Shown here piece by piece: positions 58,101 through 64,000 of a stretch of 64,000 nucleotides of DNA. A model generated the notes under the pieces. It had not been told where the DNA came from, did no database searches, and saw only the letters and a list, made by a program, of their open reading frames with translations. The stretch is from contig OZ024783.1 in the NCBI GenBank assembly GCA_964017065.1, positions 12,222,313 through 12,286,312 of the forward strand. The letters run 5' to 3'. This DNA comes from Haliclona indistincta. Its lineage: Eukaryota; Porifera; Demospongiae; Haplosclerida; Chalinidae. Position 1 is the stretch's first letter, and the number at the start of each line of letters is the position of its first letter. The position numbers and the translations under genes were made by a program.

Positions 58101-59175
58101 TAATTTAATTCTTTTATTTTAATTTTTTTTACCCTTATCTTATTATTATTATATATTTTTTTCAATAGTGCACAAGCTACCAAATACATAAAAAATATAA
58201 TAATAATAAAATAATGGTAAAAAAAATTAAATAAAAAACCATTGTTCCCATGCGTCATGGGAACATTGTTTTTAATTTAATTTTTTTATTTTAATTTTTA
58301 TTACAATTATTCTATTATTATTATATATTTTTTTCAATAGTACACAAGCAACCACATACATAAAAAATATAATAATAATAAAATAATGGTAAAAAAATAA
58401 AATAAAAAACCATTGTTCCCATGCGTCATGGGAACATTGTTTTTAATTTAATTTTTTTATTTTAATTTTTTTTACCATTATCTTATTATTATTATATATT
58501 TTTTCAATAGTACACAAGCTACCAAATACATTAAAAATATAATAATAATAAAATAATGGTAAAAAAAATTAAATAAAAAACCGTTGTTCCCATGCGTCAT
58601 GGGAACATTGTTTTTAATTTAATTCTTTTATTTTAATTTTTTTTACCCTTATCTTATTATTATTATATATTTTTTTCAATAGTGCACAAGCTACCAAATA
58701 CATAAAAAATATAATAATAATAAAATAATGGTAAAAAAAATTAAATAAAAAACCATTGTTCCCATGCGTCATGGGAACATTGTTTTTAATTTAATTTTTT
58801 TATTTTAATTTTTTTAACCATTATCTTATTATTATTATATATTTTTTTCAATAGTGCACAAGCTACCAAATACATAAAAAATATAATAATAATAAAATAA
58901 TGGTTAAAAAAATTGAATAAAAAACCATTGTTCCCATGCGTCATGGGAACATTGTTTTTAATTTAATTTTTTTATTTTAATTTTTATTACAATTATTTTA
59001 TTATTATTATATATTTTTTTCAATAGTACACATTCTACCAAATACATAAAAAATATAATAATACTAAAATAATGGTAAAAAAATTAAATAAAAAACCATT
59101 GTTCCCATGCGTCATGGGAACATTGTTTTTAATTTAATTCTTTTATTTAATTTTTTTTACCCTTATCTTATCATT
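55106..59175. repeat. Palindromic 172-bp satellite, block 3
   Basis: About 21 units continue directly from block 2 on the other side of gypsy-2, with the fifth insert at 56421. An aberrant core reading GGGAACGTCATGGGAAC near 55391 also occurs near 48255 in block 2, again fitting higher-order copying. The block ends where the Ngaro repeat starts. Confidence 0.95.
56421..56805. repeat. Higher-order-repeat insert, copy 5
   Basis: Lies about 7.3 kb after copy 4, or about 1.89 kb once the 5410-bp gypsy-2 insertion is subtracted, so it keeps the higher-order period. Confidence 0.92.
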
Positions 59176-59554
59176 ATTTAATACTCTTCGTGGCACTGAT
59201 CTAACCATCGACCAGTGAGAGGTGCTTCTCCGAAACCACCATCGTATGTGGAAGGAGAAGGGTTGGTAAGACCGCAAGGGACACTCCCCTACTGCAAACT
59301 AACGTGAGGCACATGACAGCAAGTAGCTCACCTTCGAAGCAGGGCCACACAACCAACAGGGTACAGCTCGCCCGCCCCCTCAAGCAGGGCCGTCCCTCAC
59401 CACGCGACATACGCTCAAGAGTAGCTCGCCCATGCAAACTTAGCAGTGGGGCCACGCTTGAGGTGGTAGTAGCTCAGCACCAAATTACCTGCCTGTGCCT
59501 CTTCGAATACCTCTTAATGGGGGAGTGTGCGTCGGTTTCCGACACCAATGCCCA
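59176..59554 (-). repeat. Ngaro split direct repeat B2
   Basis: 379 bp from ATTTAATACTCTTCGTGGCA to GACACCAATGCCCA, nearly identical to 59852-60230 (I noticed about two substitutions, near 59291 and 59335). Confidence 0.9.
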
Positions 59555-59851
59555 AGCGGAGCTCACACCCACAAGGAGTGGAGAAATGTCAAAACACACA
59601 CACAGATAACACACACACACGGATACCAAATACCGACAGAATAACAAGAGAGGAGAATGAGACTTAGAAAAGAGGGGGTGAGTAAAGCAGATACGACAGA
59701 AGACTTAAGGAAACATGGGAGGGAGGGAGGGGACAGTAGACAAGTCGCGTTGTAGGATCAATGCATGAGGTACGAAGCTCCGCCCACCACGCAATCACAG
59801 GGAGTGCCCCTTGAATATTAACTAAATTTGCTCCTAGTGAGCCAAATGCTC
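59555..59851 (-). repeat. Ngaro internal segment A2
   Basis: 297 bp lying between the two B repeats, with a short CACACACA run and a purine-rich stretch. In the split-repeat model a second copy (A1) should stand at the upstream end of the element, outside this window. Confidence 0.7.
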
Positions 59852-60230
59852 ATTTAATACTCTTCGTGGCACTGATCTAACCATCGACCAGTGAGAGGTG
59901 CTTCTCCGAAACCACCATCGTATGTGGAAGGAGAAGGGTTGGTAAGACCGCAAGGGACACTCCCCAACTGCAAACTAACGTGAGGCACATGACAGCAAGT
60001 AGCTCACCTGCGAAGCAGGGCCACACAACCAACAGGGTACAGCTCGCCCGCCCCCTCAAGCAGGGCCGTCCCTCACCACGCGACATACGCTCAAGAGTAG
60101 CTCGCCCATGCAAACTTAGCAGTGGGGCCACGCTTGAGGTGGTAGTAGCTCAGCACCAAATTACCTGCCTGTGCCTCTTCGAATACCTCTTAATGGGGGA
60201 GTGTGCGTCGGTTTCCGACACCAATGCCCA
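59852..60230 (-). repeat. Ngaro split direct repeat B1
   Basis: 379-bp partner of 59176-59554, located directly downstream of the recombinase gene. Confidence 0.9.
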
Positions 60231-60555
60231 TGGTACGCAGTACCACACTCCCCCAAACACTCTCTAGTATAAGCCCCTGGCAATTCCCTCTGACTAACTG
60301 AATAAGCCAAACTATATATTCTTTCCCTCGCTCCGCTAAATTTTGTAAGAACCTTATTTCAAGCAACATGAACACAGAAAAAAGACTAACAAATCAGAAC
60401 AAAACAAAACAAGGCAAAAAAAAAAAAAAAGAACAACAATAATTGCTATGTGGGAATACAGGAGACTGCGTTCACTAATCGAATAAATACATCAAACACA
60501 AATCAGGTGAGTAACCAGTCTACTGGATTGGTGTGATCACTATGGAAGGTGGTAC
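60231..60555. other. 3' non-coding part of the Ngaro element
   Basis: Sequence between the recombinase stop and repeat B1, with a short hairpin TGGTACGCAGTACCA at its start and an A-rich run near 60404-60432. No gene. Confidence 0.6.
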
Positions 60556-61539
60556 TTAGGCAGACAGAGAGAACGGTGAGGCAGTTGAAACTAGTCTTGC
60601 GGATGTAGCGGCCAGTGTTTTCCCGGGAATTCGAATGTACCTAAGATATGCTGATGAGCGCCACCTGCCCATTGTCTGTATTAGTGAGTCTTCCAGACCG
60701 ACGCGAGCTGCGGTTGAAGCTGCCCCAATACGAAAACTGTGTCCTGTTATACCAGTGCAGTCGAAACCATGATGCTCGAGTGCTTGCCGGAGATGGGCCA
60801 AAAGCTTGGACTTGGACAAGGGAGAGCCGTCCTGGAACTTGAAAAGTGGGCCCGGCGTCAACCCTCGCAAAACCATATAGCCGAGCAGGGCTGCCACCGG
60901 GCAGATTGACTGGCCAGTTTTCCCAAGAAATATGGTAATGCCGGCACCAAATGGGTCCGCTTTGGAGCGGCGGAGGCGAACCATCACCGAGGAGGGGTCA
61001 TTGTGGGAGTCAACGGAAACATCCTGGGGGTTGAGCATATCTGGTGTAAATGCCTGGAGTGAAGGGCATGTGAATTCTCCAGCTCGCAAAAACCCAAAAA
61101 AGCCAGTGCAACATGCAGCCCATAGCATTGTGGCATCATAGCTGCTCACTAGACTTCCCTGAGACCAAGCCGCTAGTAGCAGGTGGAGTATTTCCGGTGT
61201 GACAGGGTTTCTCTGCGGGCGATTTGTCACTCTGGGCGCCCTACGGATGCCTCTCATCACATATTCCAGCATTGGGATTGACGTAAGGCATGGGTCGGGA
61301 AATCCATGCGAGACTTGCAGGTACCGCAATGCACTCAGATAGGAACGAAGAGACTGGTACCCAACACCGCCTTGTGCCAAGTGAGCAATAAAACGAACAA
61401 CGGAGTCCTGATGAAGAGGGAGAGGGGAAAGGTTAAATTGATGGCAAAACTTAAAGTACCGGTTGGCAACCGAGTGATAAGCAGCTGTTGTTGAGGGAGC
61501 TAACGCCTGGGCAAAGTACTTGTGAACAGCCTCGTCCAC
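60556..61539 (-). CDS. Ngaro tyrosine recombinase
   Basis: About 327 codons. The N-terminal half is a SAM-like core-binding domain (APSTTAAYHSVANRYFKFC). The catalytic domain shows the first arginine in GFFGFLRAGEFT, the H-x-x-R box GHSFRIGAAS, and the tyrosine in MGRWRSSAYLRYI. The frame starts without an ATG and overlaps the end of the RT frame by 40 bases in the -1 phase, so expression probably depends on frameshifting, reinitiation or a splice. The enzyme would integrate the extrachromosomal DNA by strand exchange. No disabling change was seen. Confidence 0.9.
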   Translation of the reverse strand: MDEAVHKYFAQALAPSTTAAYHSVANRYFKFCHQFNLSPLPLHQDSVVRFIAHLAQGGVGYQSLRSYLSALRYLQVSHGFPDPCLTSIPMLEYVMRGIRRAPRVTNRPQRNPVTPEILHLLLAAWSQGSLVSSYDATMLWAACCTGFFGFLRAGEFTCPSLQAFTPDMLNPQDVSVDSHNDPSSVMVRLRRSKADPFGAGITIFLGKTGQSICPVAALLGYMVLRGLTPGPLFKFQDGSPLSKSKLLAHLRQALEHHGFDCTGITGHSFRIGAASTAARVGLEDSLIQTMGRWRSSAYLRYIRIPGKTLAATSARLVSTASPFSLSA

Positions 61540-63353
61540 GTTGGAGAACCCCAGTCCGGCTGGCAGGAGACCAGCAGATCCATTAGCTCTGCCGGGATCT
61601 GAGTCCGTGAAGCCTGTTTGATAAGAGATGAGAAAAGAACAATGTTATTGCGGGACAACGCATCAGCTGCTACATTGGAAACACCCCGCACATGTTCTGC
61701 TGTATAGTCAAACTGAAAAAAGGCCGCGTAAAAATACAGACAACGGAGGAGGTGCTGGGATGCTGGTGAGCTACCAGTACCACTCTGCAGCATTGCTACA
61801 ACCGCCATATTATCGGAGTGCAGACAAACATGAGTACGATACCAAAAACGACCCCAAAGTGCAGCTGCAACCACAACTGGCACCAATTCTTTAACAGAGA
61901 TATCGACTGCAGCCCAAGATTCTGGCCATGCAAAATTAAACCAATGGGAAGACATTAGTACCCCACCACATCCGAACGACCCTGATGCATCTGTAAACAC
62001 GTCCACGCTTGCAGTGTACCGCTGGGGAAAGAACATGAAACCGTTCCACTTTTGCAAGAAACAACTCCACCACGTCAAATCCGATCTGGCCATGGAGTCC
62101 AGGTGAACAAAGTGAGGGCGTGAGCGTGATGACTCAAGATTGCGGTATAAGTTGTGTAGAAAAACGCGACCTTGCCGAATTACAGTGGCCGCATGTGAAA
62201 GGTGTCCCAGCAGAGATTCAAACTCCTTGTGATGGCCGGAACGTTTCCATCTCCACCGCCAAATCAGAGAACGAATGTACTCCAGTTTATGATCCGGCAG
62301 TCGCAATTCTGACCTGACTGTGTCCACAATCACTCCTAGGAAAGTGACAGTCGTTGCCGGTCCCTCAATCTTCTGCGTTGCCACTGGAACCCCTAAGTGG
62401 TCCAGTGTGTTTAGCACGCTAGACAAAAGTGAATAGGCATCGCGAGAGGCAGGATGAATGAAAAACAAGTAGTCGTCTAAGTAGTGAATTTGGAGGCGGA
62501 TGCCCGTCTGAAAGAGAGCCCAACCGATTGCATCAGCAACTGCGGTAAATAACTTCGGTGCCGAACGCAGACCGAAAGGCAGGGCCTGGTCAACAAAAAC
62601 CTGTTCTTGCCATCGAATCCCCAAAAGATGGCGGTCAAGCGGGTGAATAGGGACAAATCTATATGCACTCTTCAGATCGACCTTCACCAGTAGAGTGCCC
62701 GACCCCAGAATGTTGATAAGATGTACCGCGTCATCAAGTGACACATATTTTAGTGGACACAGAGATGGCGAAACTCCATCATTGACACTTGCTCCACTAG
62801 GGTACGAAAGGTCTACAATCATCCTCCATTGATCAGTTCCCCGCCCTTTCGGCACGAGCCCTATGGGGCTACAGTGTGTAAGCCTTGCTAGTTCGGAATG
62901 CAGTGGACCCACCATGCGGCCGCTAGCAAGCTCTCCCTGAACATATTGCGACACCACTTGGGGGTTAGCTAGAGATGATGGATGGTTCCGGTGAGAGGAG
63001 CGCAATCGGGACTGTTGAGGCGTGTATCCCAGATGAAAACCCTCGACCAACCCCCGTAGGACAAAGGAGGTAAACTCGCGATCTGGATGGAACCTGAGAA
63101 GATAAGCGAGCCTCTGAGCGTGAACTGGGGATGAACAATTGGGCCATTGGATAGGATGTGGCAAAGGGGGAGGCGGATGATCCAGTTCGCTTAATTGAGG
63201 CATGTATCGGTATGAGCCAGCGGTGATTCCCAAGTGTAGCAAAGTGAGCTGACACAGAGGGTCTGTAGGGAGAGACAGGTAGCTGTGAACCTGGGCGGAT
63301 GCAGAATATCTATCTTGTAAGGTAACTATGCGCTTGTCACAACACTCATGCAC
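61500..63353 (-). CDS. Ngaro reverse transcriptase and RNase H
   Basis: About 617 codons, no ATG at the open-frame start. RT motifs appear in order: GLVPKGRGTDQWRMIVDLSY, LVKVDLKSAYRFVPIHP, QALPFGLRSAPKLF and the catalytic HYLDDYLFF (near 62480). RNase H follows: VFTDASGSFGCGGVL, SVKELVPVVVAA, HSDNMAVVAML and NVAADALSR. The RT type is that of DIRS/Ngaro elements. The methyltransferase domain of DIRS1 is absent, as in Ngaro. No stop within the domains. It overlaps the recombinase frame by 40 bases. Confidence 0.9.
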   Translation of the reverse strand: MHECCDKRIVTLQDRYSASAQVHSYLSLPTDPLCQLTLLHLGITAGSYRYMPQLSELDHPPPPLPHPIQWPNCSSPVHAQRLAYLLRFHPDREFTSFVLRGLVEGFHLGYTPQQSRLRSSHRNHPSSLANPQVVSQYVQGELASGRMVGPLHSELARLTHCSPIGLVPKGRGTDQWRMIVDLSYPSGASVNDGVSPSLCPLKYVSLDDAVHLINILGSGTLLVKVDLKSAYRFVPIHPLDRHLLGIRWQEQVFVDQALPFGLRSAPKLFTAVADAIGWALFQTGIRLQIHYLDDYLFFIHPASRDAYSLLSSVLNTLDHLGVPVATQKIEGPATTVTFLGVIVDTVRSELRLPDHKLEYIRSLIWRWRWKRSGHHKEFESLLGHLSHAATVIRQGRVFLHNLYRNLESSRSRPHFVHLDSMARSDLTWWSCFLQKWNGFMFFPQRYTASVDVFTDASGSFGCGGVLMSSHWFNFAWPESWAAVDISVKELVPVVVAAALWGRFWYRTHVCLHSDNMAVVAMLQSGTGSSPASQHLLRCLYFYAAFFQFDYTAEHVRGVSNVAADALSRNNIVLFSSLIKQASRTQIPAELMDLLVSCQPDWGSPTWTRLFTSTLPRR

Positions 63354-63653
63354 AACCCCCCTCTCGAGAAATTGATATAGTTATTATTTTTGGCAAAATC
63401 CCATCGTCATATAAAACATTGATACAACGAGTGGACTAGATCGATTCGGAATTCAAATGATAATCAACGGGTCCAGTCTATTAGGAGGAGATAACCACAT
63501 GGCGACAACCACACGGCCAACATAACCACATAGTGAGTAAATGACGGAGAAATGAATAGCATAAAGTCCGTAGATGATTATGATTATTAAACAGTTATAA
63601 AGTGAATAACATGATTAAACAAAATTGCAGCAACTGAAGTGAGGTTAGCTGGG
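63354..63653. other. Spacer between the Ngaro gag-like ORF and RT
   Basis: 300 bp with no motif recognised. It may hold the RT translation start or a splice acceptor, since the RT frame has no ATG. Confidence 0.5.
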
Positions 63654-64000
63654 TCATGGAGTTGGCTGGTTTGGCGGTTGCCTTAAGGGAGGCGCTGCCG
63701 GTCGCGGCAATCCAGATCCTGATGCCCTTTGCCTTTGGCGGCACTCTTTGGCTGGGTGAGAAGGTCTGAAACACACAGAACACACATGCCGATACGTGCA
63801 ATTTCCAGGGAATGTGCAAGCCCCGTCGTTCCAAGAATTGCAAATCCTGGTCTGCGACCTACCCGCCTGGGAGGGGGATTGTACTGGGTTCTGTGCCAGG
63901 TTATTGCCGCTGCCTTTCAGAAGTGATGGCTGAAGCTGGGCCAATGCGCATTGGGAAGTGACGTGGTCACATTCCTGACACAACAGGCAGTACGTCCCCA
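63654..64000 (-). CDS. Ngaro gag-like ORF, C-terminal end (partial at window edge)
   Basis: The frame is open to the end of the window, so the start lies outside. It carries three cysteine clusters: CLLCQECDHVTSQC close to the edge, a CCCH-like finger CNSWNDGACTFPGNCTYRH, and a CCHC knuckle CSVCFRPSHPAKEC, followed by a Pro/Arg tail and a stop at 63654. Zinc fingers of this kind are seen in the first ORF of DIRS-like elements and probably bind the element RNA. The role is inferred. Confidence 0.75.
   Translation of the reverse strand, partial: GTYCLLCQECDHVTSQCALAQLQPSLLKGSGNNLAQNPVQSPSQAGRSQTRICNSWNDGACTFPGNCTYRHVCSVCFRPSHPAKECRQRQRASGSGLPRPAAPPLRQPPNQPTP

Larger units (their letters stand above)
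59176..64000 (-). mobile_element. Ngaro-like tyrosine-recombinase retrotransposon (runs off right edge)
   Basis: On the minus strand: a gag-like zinc-finger ORF, RT/RNase H, tyrosine recombinase, then two 379-bp direct repeats separated by 297 bp. This is the split-direct-repeat layout of Ngaro elements (A1-ORFs-B1-A2-B2), with A1 expected beyond 64000. There is no DDE integrase and no methyltransferase domain. Such elements are thought to integrate a circular DNA by recombination and leave no target duplication. It is inserted at the edge of the satellite. Confidence 0.85.

Noticed and set aside
59304..60267. Paired 95-101 codon plus-strand frames and their minus-strand counterparts
   Set aside because: They lie in the duplicated Ngaro B repeats and mirror each other; no domain.

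Overview
This window is a transposon- and satellite-rich stretch of a eukaryotic, almost certainly metazoan, nuclear genome. Nearly every convincing coding sequence belongs to a mobile element: two Ty3/gypsy LTR retrotransposons, a Merlin/ISXO2-like DNA transposon with two very short introns (55 and 60 nt), a Helitron with a C-terminal endonuclease, a hAT remnant and an Ngaro-type tyrosine-recombinase retrotransposon. The element mix and tiny introns would fit a marine invertebrate such as a demosponge. That is an inference from remembered family resemblance and was not tested. I see no rRNA, tRNA, CRISPR or bacterial-style operon.

Layout. 1-8 kb: mostly non-coding, with two related foldback elements, a PIF/Harbinger-type MITE inserted in frame in a probable host gene (SAM-like plus zinc-finger protein, minus strand), a Mutator-like MITE with 77-bp perfect inverted repeats, and a weaker TIR element. 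7.9-18.0 kb: gypsy-1 (minus strand), decayed and missing its 5' LTR, with its gag split by a 4.46-kb Merlin-like transposon flanked by a 9-bp target duplication. The Merlin element holds a spliced DDE transposase, a foldback minisatellite element and a roughly 0.9-kb near-perfect palindrome. 18-20 kb: non-coding, ending in a 44-bp minisatellite. 20.3-26 kb: a Helitron (minus strand, one frameshift, duplicated 3' end) followed by a minisatellite whose repeats change orientation twice.

26.2-59.2 kb: a large AT-rich satellite with units of about 172 bp. Each unit is itself a palindrome centred on CCCATGCGTCATGGG. It is broken by a 2.45-kb TGTGACCC-ended transposon (27.3-29.8 kb), a non-satellite island (35.0-40.85 kb, with a hAT deletion derivative, 27-bp minisatellite and recombinase fragment) and gypsy-2 (49.7-55.1 kb). 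Gypsy-2 looks young: its two 193-bp LTRs read identical, gag and pol are intact, and gag-pol carries a textbook -1 frameshift signal. Within the satellite an insert of about 300 bp recurs five times with roughly 1.85-1.9 kb spacing, or multiples of it once gypsy-2 is removed, showing a higher-order repeat.

59.2-64 kb: an Ngaro-like retrotransposon (minus strand) with its split direct repeats B1-A2-B2, tyrosine recombinase, RT/RNase H and the end of a gag-like zinc-finger ORF. The element runs off the right edge.

The strongest biological stories are the palindromic satellite with its higher-order structure and orientation flips, the repeated appearance of inverted minisatellites as transposon bodies, and several layers of nesting that give a relative insertion order.
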